DNA from: Pleodorina starrii
Taxonomy: Eukaryota; Chlorophyta; Chlorophyceae; Chlamydomonadales; Volvocaceae
Assembly: GCA_030267565.1 (NCBI GenBank)
Contig: BRXU01000026.1
Location: forward strand, 310,001 to 374,000
Reading direction: 5' to 3'
DNA length: 64,000 bases
Shown piece by piece: positions 1-10,331 of this stretch. The notes under the pieces are model-generated. The model worked only from the letters and a program-made list of their open reading frames with translations, searched no databases and was not told the DNA's origin. The position numbers and the translations under genes are program-made. The stretch's first letter is position 1. Every line of letters begins with the position of its first letter.

Positions 1-342
1 AGGCTTTCCCTTGCCTCGTAGTTTTGGGTGTGCGGTGCGTGGTGCCTCCCCGAGCTGCACGCGGCGGGACAGACGGATGTAGCCGCGAACCCGCCCCTGT
101 GCTATGTTCCGGCCCGGTCAGGGCCCCCGCCCGGTGCTCGTTCTGCCTCATGGTGAGTCGCCCACAGTGTAACCACGCACCCGTTAACACCATTCTCACC
201 TTTCCTGCCCTTATTAGGCCTCCCTTGCCATTTGTTTCCCTTTGTTCATTTTCACTGATTGACATCTCTTTGCTTCCTCGCTCAGGTGCTTGTTCATGCA
301 GGTGCCTATCCTTACGGAAAAGGTCTGACAGACAAGTGTCAT

Positions 343-449
343 TGATGAGGATGGGATTTCAACCCACGCCCTTACGGACTAGAAATTTCTCCCTGAATTA
401 CTCCAGGTAGCCCTGAATCTAGCACCTTAGACCGCTAAGCCACCTCGTC
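343..449 (-). pseudogene. tRNA-Leu(CAG) relic, array copy 1
   Basis: This has the same layout as the intact copies, but the T-loop TTCAAAT has become TTGAAAT, which breaks the B box, and acceptor pair 3-70 is C-A. The D-arm side also carries changes seen in no other copy. It is probably not a functional tRNA. Confidence 0.7.
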
Positions 450-1106
450 TGGAATACGACACACATTGAAACGCCAATAGTGACACTGCTGTTGCTGTGT
501 ACGAGTGCAGGATGCCGTGTTCTTGTTGATTGACTTGTAAACTATATATATATAGGATCCCAATTTACATGGGCAAGGGGCGTTGGTTGGAGGGGAGGAG
601 GGAGCGGGTGATGGTGGGAGCGGCTCCTGCTGTAGCAGCGCCTTGGCTGTCGTGTTGTGGCAGCAGTTGGGCTAGCTCCTTGCTGTGCTGGCTCTCGCGA
701 AGCCCTTGGTCAGGGACTCAGCCCCGAGGTAGCTCGCTCTCGTGCGGGACCGTGTCTGGCCTGGGTAGAGGCTTTCCCTTGCCTCGTAGTTTTGGGTGTG
801 CGGTGGTGCCTCCCCGAGCTGCACGCGGCGGGACAGACGGATGTAGCCGCGAACCCGCCCCTGTGCTATGTTCCGGCCCGGTCAGGGCCCCCGCCCGGTG
901 CTCGTTCTGCCTCATGGTGAGTCGCCCACAGTGTAACCACGCACCCGTTAACACCATTCTCACCTTTCCTGCCCTTATTAGGCCTCCCTTGCCATTTGTT
1001 TCCCTTTTTTCATTTTCACTGATTGACATCTCTTTGCTTCCTCGCTCAGGTGCTTGTGTATGCAGGTGCCTATCCATACGGAAAAGGTCTGACAGACAAG
1101 TGTCAT

Positions 1107-1213
1107 TGATGAGGATGGGATTTCAACCCACGCCCTTACGGACTAGAAATTTCTCCCTGAATTACTCCAGGTAGCCCTGAATCTAGCGCCTTAGACCGCT
1201 CGGCCACCTCGTC
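1107..1213 (-). pseudogene. tRNA-Leu(CAG) relic, array copy 2
   Basis: The A box and CAG anticodon are intact. The T-loop is TTGAAAT instead of TTCAAAT, so the invariant C56 is lost, and acceptor pair 3-70 is a C-A mismatch. It is likely transcriptionally weak or dead. Confidence 0.7.
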
Positions 1214-1868
1214 TGGTGTACGACACGTATTGAAACGCCAATAGTGACACTGCTGTTGCTGTGTACGAGTGCAGGATGCCGTGTTCTTGTTGATTGACTT
1301 GTAAACTATATATATAGGATCCCAATTTACATGGGCAAGGGGCGTTGGTTGGAGGGGAGGAGGGAGCGGGTGATGGTGGGAGCGGCTCCTGCTGTAGCAG
1401 CGCCTTGGCTGTCGTGTTGTGGCAGCAGTTGGGCTAGCTCCTTGCTGTGCTGGCTCTCGCGAAGCCCTTGGTCAGGGACTCAGCCCCGAGGTAGCTCGCT
1501 CTCGTGCGGGACCGTGTCTGGCCTGGGTAGAGGCTTTCCCTTGCCTCGTAGTTTTGGGTGTGCGGTGGTGCCTCCCCGAGCTGCACGCGGCGGGACAGAC
1601 GGATGTAGCCGCGAACCCGCCCCTGTGCTATGTTCCGGCCCGGTCAGGGCCCCCGCCCGGTGCTCGTTCTGCCTCATGGTGAGTCGCCCACAGTGTAACC
1701 ACGCACCCGTTAACACCATTCTCACCTTTCCTGCCCTTATTAGGCCTCCCTTGCCATTTGTTTCCCTTTTTTCATTTTCACTGATTGACATCTCTTTGCT
1801 TCCTCGCTCAGGTGCTTGTGTATGCAGGTGCCTATCCATACGGAAAAGGTCTGACAGACAAGTGTCAT

Positions 1869-1975
1869 TGATGAGGATGGGATTTCAACCCACGCCCTTA
1901 CGGACTAGAAATTTCTCCCTGAATTACTCCAGGTAGCCCTGAATCTAGCGCCTTAGACCGCTCGGCCACCTCGTC
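1869..1975 (-). pseudogene. tRNA-Leu(CAG) relic, array copy 3
   Basis: It carries the same two lesions as copy 2, the B-box C-to-G change and the C3-A70 mismatch, which suggests that the damaged unit itself was amplified. Confidence 0.7.
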
Positions 1976-2631
1976 TGGTGTACGACACGTATTGAAACGC
2001 CAATAGTGACACTGCTGTTGCTGTGTACGAGTGCAGGATGCCGTGTTCTTGTTGATTGACTTGTAAACTATATATATAGGATCCCAATTTACATGGGCAA
2101 GGGGCGTTGGTTGGAGGGGAGGAGGGAGCGGGTGATGGTGGGAGCGGCTCCTGCTGTAGCAGCGCCTTGGCTGTCGTGTTGTGGCAGCAGTTGGGCTAGC
2201 TCCTTGCTGTGCTGGCTCTCGCGGAGCCCTTGGTGAGGGGACTCAGCCCCGAGGTAGCTCGCTCTCGTGCGGGACCGTGTCTGGCCTGGGTAGAGGCTTT
2301 CCCTTGCCTCGTAGTTTTGGGTGTGCGGTGGTGCCTCCCCGAGCTGCACGCGGCGGGACAGACGGATGTAGCCGCGAACCCGCCCCTGTGCTATGTTCCG
2401 GCCCGGTCAGGGCCCCCGCCCGGTGCTCGTTCTGCCTCATGGTGAGTCGCCCACAGTGTAACCACGCACCCGTTAACACCATTCTCACCTTTCCTGCCCT
2501 TATTAGGCCTCCCTTGCCATTTGTTTCCCTTTTTTCATTTTCACTGATTGACATCTCTTTGCTTCCTCGCTCAGGTGCTTGTGTATGCAGGTGCCTATCC
2601 ATACGGAAAAGGTCTGACAGACAAGTGTCAT

Positions 2632-2738
2632 TGATGAGGATGGGATTTCAACCCACGCCCTTACGGACTAGAAATTTCTCCCTGAATTACTCCAGGTAGC
2701 CCTGAATCTAGCGCCTTAGACCGCTCGGCCACCTCGTC
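2632..2738 (-). pseudogene. tRNA-Leu(CAG) relic, array copy 4
   Basis: The TTGAAAT T-loop and the acceptor mismatch are as in copies 2 and 3. The anticodon stem CTAGA/TCTAG and the 27-nt intron are kept. Confidence 0.7.
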
Positions 2739-3400
2739 TGGTGTACGACACGTATTGAAACGCCAATAGTGACACTGCTGTTGCTGTGTACGAGTGCAGG
2801 ATGCCGTGTTCTTGTTGATTGACTTGTAAACTATATATATATAGGATCCCAATTTACATGGGCAAGGGGCGTTGGTTGGAGGGGAGGAGGGAGCGGGTGA
2901 TGGTGGGAGCGGCTCCTGCTGTAGCAGCGCCTTGGCTGTCGTGTTGTGGCAGCAGTTGGGCTAGCTCCTTGCTGTGCTGGCTCTCGCGGAGCCCTTGGTG
3001 AGGGGACTCAGCCCCGAGGTAGCTCGCTCTCGTGCGGGACCGTGTCTGGCCTGGGTAGAGGCTTTCCCTTGCCTCGTAGTTTTGGGTGTGCGGTGCGTGG
3101 TGCCTCCCCGAGCTGCACGCGGCGGGACAGACGGATGTAGCCGCGAACCCGCCCCTGTGCTATGTTCCGGCCCGGTCAGGGCCCCCGCCCGGTGCTCGTT
3201 CTGCCTCATGGTGAGTCGCCCACAGTGTAACCACGCACCCGTTAACACCATTCTCACCTTTCCTGCCCTTATTAGGCCTCCCTTGCCATTTGTTTCCCTT
3301 TTTTCATTTTCACTGATTGACATCTCTTTGCTTCCTCGCTCAGGTGCTTGTGTATGCAGGTGCCTATCCTTACGGAAAAGGTCTGACAGACAAGTGTCAT

Positions 3401-3506
3401 TGACGAGGATGGGATTTGAACCCACGCCCTTACGGGTCTAAAAGTTTCTCCCTGAAACTCGAGGTAGCCCTGAATCTAGCGCCTTAGACCGCTCGGCCAC
3501 CTCGTC
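3401..3506 (-). tRNA. tRNA-Leu(CAG) with intron, array copy 5
   Basis: Read on the minus strand, the acceptor GACGAGG pairs with CCTCGTC followed by A73. The A box runs TGGCCGAGCGGTCTAAGGCG, typical of tRNA-Leu. The anticodon loop is TTCAGG plus one base, giving CAG. The T-arm is GTGGG-TTCAAAT-CCCAT. An intron of about 26 nt sits at the canonical 37/38 position, and the anticodon stem closes as CTAGA with TTTAG. A TTTT run lies shortly downstream on the minus strand as a possible Pol III stop. The intron differs from that of most copies. Confidence 0.85.
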
Positions 3507-4178
3507 TGGTGTACGGCACGTATTGAAACGCCAATAGTGACACTGCTGTTGCTGTGTACGAGTGCAGGATGCCGTGTTCTTGTTGATTGACTTGTAAACT
3601 ATAAACTATAAACTATATATATAGGATCCCAATTTACATGGGCAAGGGGCGTTGGTTGGAGGGGAGGAGGGAGCGGGTGATGGTGGGAGCGGCTCCTGCT
3701 GTAGCAGCGCCTTGGCTGTCGTGTTGTGGCAGCAGTTGGGCTAGCTCCTTGCTGTGCTGGCTCTCGCGAAGCCCTTGGTCAGGGACTCAGCCCCGAGGTA
3801 GCTCGCTCTCGTGCGGGACCGTGTCTGGCCTGGGTAGAGGCTTTCCCTTGCCTCGTAGTTTTGGGTGTGCGGTGCGTGGTGCCTCCCCGAGCTGCACGCG
3901 GCGGGACAGACGGATGTAGCCGCGAACCCGCCCCTGTGCTATGTTCCGGCCCGGTCAGGGCCCCCGCCCGGTGCTCGTTCTGCCTCATGGTGAGTCGCCC
4001 ACAGTGTAACCACGCACCCGTTAACACCATTCTCACCTTTCCTGCCCTTATTAGGCCTCCCTTGCCATTTGTTTCCTTTTTTCATTTTCACTGATTGACA
4101 TCTCTTTGCTTCCTCGCTCAGGTGCTTGTGTATGCAGGTGCCTATCCTTACGGAAAAGGTCTGACAGACAAGTGTCAT

Positions 4179-4285
4179 TGACGAGGATGGGATTTGAACC
4201 CACGCCCTTACGGACTAGAAATTTCTCCCTGAATTACTCCAGGTAGCCCTGAATCTAGCGCCTTAGACCGCTCGGCCACCTCGTC
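4179..4285 (-). tRNA. tRNA-Leu(CAG) with 27-nt intron, array copy 6
   Basis: This copy looks intact. The acceptor stem is fully paired, the B box GGTTCAAATCC is present, anticodon stem CTAGA pairs with TCTAG, and the loop has anticodon CAG. Removing the 27-nt intron leaves an 80-nt class II tRNA body without CCA. Confidence 0.87.
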
Positions 4286-4945
4286 TGGTGTACGACACAC
4301 ATTGAAACGCCAATAGTGACACTGCTGTTGCTGTGTACGAGTGCAGGATGCCGTGTTCTTGTTGATTGACTTGTAAACTATATATATAGGATCCCAATTT
4401 ACATGGGCAAGGGGCGTTGGTTGGAGGGGAGGAGGGAGCGGGTGATGGTGGGAGCGGCTCCTGCTGTAGCAGCGCCTTGGCTGTCGTGTTGTGGCAGCAG
4501 TTGGGCTAGCTCCTTGCTGTGCTGGCTCTCGCGGAGCCCTTGGTGAGGGGACTCAGCCCCGAGGTAGCTCGCTCTCGTGCGGGACCGTGTCTGGCCTGGG
4601 TAGAGGCTTTCCCTTGCCTCGTAGTTTTGGGTGTGCGGTGCGTGGTGCCTCCCCGAGCTGCACGCGGCGGGACAGACGGATGTAGCCGCGAACCCGCCCC
4701 TGTGCTATGTTCCGGCCCGGTCAGGGCCCCCGCCCGGTGCTCGTTCTGCCTCATGGTGAGTCGCCCACAGTGTAACCACGCACCCGTTAACACCATTCTC
4801 ACCTTTCCTGCCCTTATTAGGCCTCCCTTGCCATTTGTTTCCCTTTTTTCATTTTCACTGATTGACATCTCTTTGCTTCCTCGCTCAGGTGCTTGTGTAT
4901 GCAGGTGCCTATCCATACGGAAAAGGTCTGACAGACAAGTGTCAT

Positions 4946-5052
4946 TGATGAGGATGGGATTTCAACCCACGCCCTTACGGACTAGAAATTTCTCCCTGAA
5001 TTACTCCAGGTAGCCCTGAATCTAGCGCCTTAGACCGCTCGGCCACCTCGTC
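4946..5052 (-). pseudogene. tRNA-Leu(CAG) relic, array copy 7
   Basis: The T-loop is TTGAAAT and acceptor pair 3-70 is C-A, as in copies 2-4. It corresponds to copy 4 in a three-unit duplication with an offset of 2314 bp. Confidence 0.7.
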
Positions 5053-5714
5053 TGGTGTACGACACGTATTGAAACGCCAATAGTGACACTGCTGTTGCTG
5101 TGTACGAGTGCAGGATGCCGTGTTCTTGTTGATTGACTTGTAAACTATATATATATAGGATCCCAATTTACATGGGCAAGGGGCGTTGGTTGGAGGGGAG
5201 GAGGGAGCGGGTGATGGTGGGAGCGGCTCCTGCTGTAGCAGCGCCTTGGCTGTCGTGTTGTGGCAGCAGTTGGGCTAGCTCCTTGCTGTGCTGGCTCTCG
5301 CGGAGCCCTTGGTGAGGGGACTCAGCCCCGAGGTAGCTCGCTCTCGTGCGGGACCGTGTCTGGCCTGGGTAGAGGCTTTCCCTTGCCTCGTAGTTTTGGG
5401 TGTGCGGTGCGTGGTGCCTCCCCGAGCTGCACGCGGCGGGACAGACGGATGTAGCCGCGAACCCGCCCCTGTGCTATGTTCCGGCCCGGTCAGGGCCCCC
5501 GCCCGGTGCTCGTTCTGCCTCATGGTGAGTCGCCCACAGTGTAACCACGCACCCGTTAACACCATTCTCACCTTTCCTGCCCTTATTAGGCCTCCCTTGC
5601 CATTTGTTTCCCTTTTTTCATTTTCACTGATTGACATCTCTTTGCTTCCTCGCTCAGGTGCTTGTGTATGCAGGTGCCTATCCTTACGGAAAAGGTCTGA
5701 CAGACAAGTGTCAT

Positions 5715-5820
5715 TGACGAGGATGGGATTTGAACCCACGCCCTTACGGGTCTAAAAGTTTCTCCCTGAAACTCGAGGTAGCCCTGAATCAAGCGCCTTA
5801 GACCGCTCGGCCACCTCGTC
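5715..5820 (-). tRNA. tRNA-Leu(CAG) with intron, array copy 8 (one stem mismatch)
   Basis: The acceptor stem and B box are intact. The anticodon stem reads CTTGA opposite TTTAG, so one pair is lost compared with copy 5, of which it is otherwise the duplicate. Function is uncertain. Confidence 0.65.
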
Positions 5821-6488
5821 TGGTGTACGGCACGTATTGAAACGCCAATAGTGACACTGCTGTTGCTGTGTACGAGTGCAGGATGCCGTGTTCTTGTTGA
5901 TTGACTTGTAAACTATAAACTATAAACTATATATATAGGATCCCAATTTACATGGGCAAGGGGCGTTGGTTGGAGGGGAGGAGGGAGCGGGTGATGGTGG
6001 GAGCGGCTCCTGCTGTAGCAGCGCCTTGGCTGTCGTGTTGTGGCAGCAGTTGGGCTAGCTCCTTGCTGTGCTGGCTCTCGCGAAGCCCTTGGTCAGGGAC
6101 TCAGCCCCGAGGTAGCTCGCTCTCGTGCGGGACCGTGTCTGGCCTGGGTAGAGGCTTTCCCTTGCCTCGTAGTTTTGGGTGTGCGGTGGTGCCTCCCCGA
6201 GCTGCACGCGGCGGGACAGACGGATGTAGCCGCGAACCCGCCCCTGTGCTATGTTCCGGCCCGGTCAGGGCCCCCGCCCGGTGCTCGTTCTGCCTCATGG
6301 TGAGTCGCCCACAGTGTAACCACGCACCCGTTAACACCATTCTCACCTTTCCTGCCCTTATTAGGCCTCCCTTGCCATTTGTTTCCTTTTTTCATTTTCA
6401 CTGATTGACATCTCTTTGCTTCCTCGCTCAGGTGCTTGTGTATGCAGGTGCCTATCCTTACGGAAAAGGTCTGACAGACAAGTGTCAT

Positions 6489-6595
6489 TGACGAGAATGG
6501 GATATGAACCCACGCCCTTACGGACAAGAAATTTCTCCCTGAATTACTCCAGGTAGCCCTGAATCTAGCGCCTTAGACCGCTCGGCCACCTCGTC
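6489..6595 (-). pseudogene. tRNA-Leu(CAG) relic, array copy 9
   Basis: The T-loop has become TTCATAT, one acceptor base near the T-stem is changed, and a base of the anticodon 3' stem is changed (CAAGA for CTAGA on the plus strand). It is the damaged counterpart of intact copy 6. Confidence 0.65.
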
Positions 6596-7255
6596 TGGTG
6601 TACGACACACATTGAAACGCCAATAGTGACACTGCTGTTGCTGTGTACGAGTGCAGGATGCCGTGTTCTTGTTGATTGACTTGTAAACTATATATATAGG
6701 ATCCCAATTTACATGGGCAAGGGGCGTTGGTTGGAGGGGAGGAGGGAGCGGGTGATGGTGGGAGCGGCTCCTGCTGTAGCAGCGCCTTGGCTGTCGTGTT
6801 GTGGCAGCAGTTGGGCTAGCTCCTTGCTGTGCTGGCTCTCGCGGAGCCCTTGGTGAGGGGACTCAGCCCCGAGGTAGCTCGCTCTCGTGCGGGACCGTGT
6901 CTGGCCTGGGTAGAGGCTTTCCCTTGCCTCGTAGTTTTGGGTGTGCGGTGCGTGGTGCCTCCCCGAGCTGCACGCGGCGGGACAGACGGATGTAGCCGCG
7001 AACCCGCCCCTGTGCTATGTTCCGGCCCGGTCAGGGCCCCCGCCCGGTGCTCGTTCTGCCTCATGGTGAGTCGCCCACAGTGTAACCACGCACCCGTTAA
7101 CACCATTCTCACCTTTCCTGCCCTTATTAGGCCTCCCTTGCCATTTGTTTCCCTTTTTTCATTTTCACTGATTGACATCTCTTTGCTTCCTCGCTCAGGT
7201 GCTTGTGTATGCAGGTGCCTATCCTTACGGAAAAGGTCTGACAGACAAGTGTCAT

Positions 7256-7362
7256 TGATGAGGATGGGATTTGAACCCACGCCCTTACGGACTAGAAATT
7301 TCTCCCTGAATTACTCCAGATAGCCCTGAATCTAGCGCCTTAGACCGCTCGGCCACCTCGTC
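7256..7362 (-). tRNA. tRNA-Leu(CAG) with intron, array copy 10 (acceptor mismatch)
   Basis: The A box, B box and anticodon arm are intact, but acceptor pair 3-70 is C-A. It may be transcribed. Whether it is processed and charged is unclear. Confidence 0.6.
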
Positions 7363-8021
7363 TGGTGTACGACACGTATTGAAACGCCAATAGTGACACT
7401 GCTGTTGCTGTGTACGAGTGCAGGATGCCGTGTTCTTGTTGATTGACTTGTAAACTATATATATAGGATCCCAATTTACATGGGCAAGGGGCGTTGGTTG
7501 GAGGGGAGGAGGGAGCGGGTGATGGTGGGAGCGGCTCCTGCTGTAGCAGCGCCTTGGCTGTCGTGTTGTGGCAGCAGTTGGGCTAGCTCCTTGCTGTGCT
7601 GGCTCTCGCGGAGCCCTTGGTGAGGGGACTCAGCCCCGAGGTAGCTCGCTCTCGTGCGGGACCGTGTCTGGCCTGGGTAGAGGCTTTCCCTTGCCTCGTA
7701 GTTTTGGGTGTGCGGTGCGTGGTGCCTCCCCGAGCTGCACGCGGCGGGACAGACGGATGTAGCCGCGAACCCGCCCCTGTGCTATGTTCCGGCCCGGTCA
7801 GGGCCCCCGCCCGGTGCTCGTTCTGCCTCATGGTGAGTCGCCCACAGTGTAACCACGCACCCGTTAACACCATTCTCACCTTTCCTGCCCTTATTAGGCC
7901 TCCCTTGCCATTTGTTTCCCTTTTTTCATTTCACTGATTGACATCTCTTTGCTTCCTCGCTCAGGTGCTTGTGTATGCAGGTGCCTATCCTTACGGAAAA
8001 GGTCTGACAGACAAGTGTCAT

Positions 8022-8128
8022 TGACGAGGATGGGATTTGAACCCACGCCCTTACGGACTAGTAGTTTCTCCCTGAATTACTCCAGGTAGCCCTGAATCTA
8101 GCGCCTTAGACCGCTCGGCCACCTCGTC
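8022..8128 (-). tRNA. tRNA-Leu(CAG) with intron, array copy 11
   Basis: All stems pair, the B box reads GGTTCAAATCC and the anticodon is CAG. A single-base difference lies at the 3' end of the intron. It looks intact. Confidence 0.83.
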
Positions 8129-8790
8129 TGGTGTACGACACACATTGAAACGCCAATAGTGACACTGCTGTTGCTGTGTACGAGTGCAGGATGCCGTGTT
8201 CTTGTTGATTGACTTGTAAACTATATATATATAGGATCCCAATTTACATGGGCAAGGGGCGTTGGTTGGAGGGGAGGAGGGAGCGGGTGATGGTGGGAGC
8301 GGCTCCTGCTGTAGCAGCGCCTTGGCTGTCGTGTTGTGGCAGCAGTTGGGCTAGCTCCTTGCTGTGCTGGCTCTCGCGGAGCCCTTGGTGAGGGGACTCA
8401 GCCCCGAGGTAGCTCGCTCTCGTGCGGGACCGTGTCTGGCCTGGGTAGAGGCTTTCCCTTGCCTCGTAGTTTTGGGTGTGCGGTGCGTGGTGCCTCCCCG
8501 AGCTGCACGCGGCGGGACAAACGGATGTAGCCGCGAACCCGCCCCTGTGCTATGTTCCGGCCCGGTCAGGGCCCCCGCCCGGTGCTCGTTCTGCCTCATG
8601 GTGAGTCGCCCACAGTGTAACCACGCACCCGTTAACACCATTCTCACCTTTCCTGCCCTTATTAGGCCTCCCTTGCCATTTGTTTCCCTTTTTTCATTTT
8701 CACTGATTGACATCTCTTTGCTTCCTCGCTCAGGTGCTTGTGTATGCAGGTGCCTATCCTTACGGAAAAGGTCTGACAGACAAGTGTCAT

Positions 8791-8897
8791 TGACAATGAT
8801 GGGATTTGAACCCACGCCCTTACGGACTAGAAGTTTCTCCCTGAATTACTCCAGGTAGCCCTGAATCTAGCGCCTTAGACCGCTCGGCCACCTCGTC
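8791..8897 (-). pseudogene. tRNA-Leu(CAG), array copy 12, damaged acceptor
   Basis: The B box is intact, but the 3' acceptor strand reads CATTGTC against GACGAGG. This leaves one mismatch and one G-T pair. It is probably decaying. Confidence 0.55.
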
Positions 8898-9559
8898 TGG
8901 TGTACGACACACATTGAAACGCCAATAGTGACACTGCTGTTGCTGTGTACGAGTGCAGGATGCCGTGTTCTTGTTGATTGACTTGTAAACTATATATATA
9001 TAGGATCCCAATTTACATGGGCAAGGGGCGTTGGTTGGAGGGGAGGAGGGAGCGGGTGATGGTGGGAGCGGCTCCTGCTGTAGCAGCGCCTTGGCTGTCG
9101 TGTTGTGGCAGCAGTTGGGCTAGCTCCTTGCTGTGCTGGCTCTCGCGGAGCCCTTGGTGAGGGGACTCAGCCCCGAGGTAGCTCGCTCTCGTGCGGGACC
9201 GTGTCTGGCCTGGGTAGAGGCTTTCCCTTGCCTCGTAGTTTTGGGTGTGCGGTGCGTGGTGCCTCCCCGAGCTGCACGCGGCGGGACAGACGGATGTAGC
9301 CGCGAACCCGCCCCTGTGCTATGTTCCGGCCCGGTCAGGGCCCCCGCCCGGTGCTCGTTCTGCCTCATGGTGAGTCGCCCACAGTGTAACCACGCACCCG
9401 TTAACACCATTCTCACCTTTCCTGCCCTTATTAGGCCTCCCTTGCCATTTGTTTCCCTTTTTTCATTTTCACTGATTGACATCTCTTTGCTTCCTCGCTC
9501 AGGTGCTTGTGTATGCAGGTGCCTATCCTTACGGAAAAGGTCTGACAGACAAGCGTCAT

Positions 9560-9666
9560 TGACGAGGATGGGATTTGAATCCTCGCCCTTACGGACTAGA
9601 AGTTTCTCCCTGAATTACTCCAGGTAGCCCTGAATCTAGCGCCTTAGACCGCTCGGCCACCTCGTC
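9560..9666 (-). pseudogene. tRNA-Leu(CAG), array copy 13, damaged T-stem
   Basis: The T-stem 5' strand reads GAGGA instead of GTGGG, giving two mismatches with CCCAT. The acceptor, D-arm and anticodon arm are normal. Confidence 0.55.
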
Positions 9667-9987
9667 TGGTGTACGACACACATTGAAACGCCAATAGTGA
9701 CACTGCTGTTGCTGTGTACGAGTGCAGGATGCCGTGTTCTTGTTGATTGACTTGTAAACTATAAACTATAAACTATATATATAGGATCCCAATTTACATG
9801 GGCAAGGGGCGTTGGTTGGAGGGGAGGAGGGAGCGGGTGATGGTGGGAGCGGCTCCTGCTGTAGCAGCGCCTTGGCTGTCGTGTTGTGGCAGCAGTTGGG
9901 CTAGCTCCTTGCTGTGCTGGCTCTCGCGGAGCCCTTGGTGAGGGGACTCAGCCCCGAGGTAGCTCGCTCTCGTGCGGGACCGTGTCT

Positions 9988-10331
9988 CCGCCCATCGCTC
10001 GGACCGTTAGTAGGCCGTCGTACATTACGCTTGTCAACCGCTTCGGCATTCATTTCCTCCTTCTCCCAATATCTCGACAGATGTAATCGGAAGCACTAGC
10101 ATCTACGTACCTGCCTTGGCAAATTGAGCTAAAGACGGGCCGCGTCGAAAATATTTCATCGAGAGTGACAGTTCTGTACCGCGTCAAATTTCAGAGGACT
10201 CTGCATTCCAACTTGACGCAAAACAAACGCGAGAATTACATCAAAACGATCTAGAGCGAGGCGGCGCCGGGCCTGCTTCAGCATCCGAGGCGACCAGCGT
10301 TCCTGGCGCGTGCTTGCACAGCGACTCGAAA
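9988..10331 (+). other. Spacer and presumed 5' region of the M16 gene
   Basis: This is the unique sequence between the abrupt end of the tRNA array and the first in-frame ATG of the peptidase gene. The reading frame of exon 1 is open back to a stop at 10125 but has no other ATG, which fixes the start at 10332. I see no clear TATA box. Confidence 0.5.

Larger units (their letters stand above)
1..9987. repeat. Tandem array of ~770-bp units carrying tRNA-Leu
   Basis: Thirteen BamHI-type GGATCC sites, each followed by the same sequence, recur at 555, 1317, 2079, 2844, 3624, 4389, 5158, 5938, 6699, 7466, 8234, 9003 and 9784, giving unit lengths of 761-781 bp. The array is cut by the left edge of the window and stops abruptly inside a unit at about 9987. 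Each unit holds one minus-strand tRNA-Leu(CAG) gene or relic, a short TATATA stretch of variable length, and a GC-rich spacer. Open frames of up to about 214 codons recur in every unit in both orientations but shift with small indels and resemble no protein, so I treat them as chance. The array ends about 345 bp before the start codon of the M16 peptidase gene. Confidence 0.95.

Noticed and set aside
24..9627. Many open frames of 60-214 codons in both strands of the left 10 kb
   Set aside because: They recur because the DNA is a tandem array, change frame with unit indels, overlap the tRNA genes and show no protein-like conservation.
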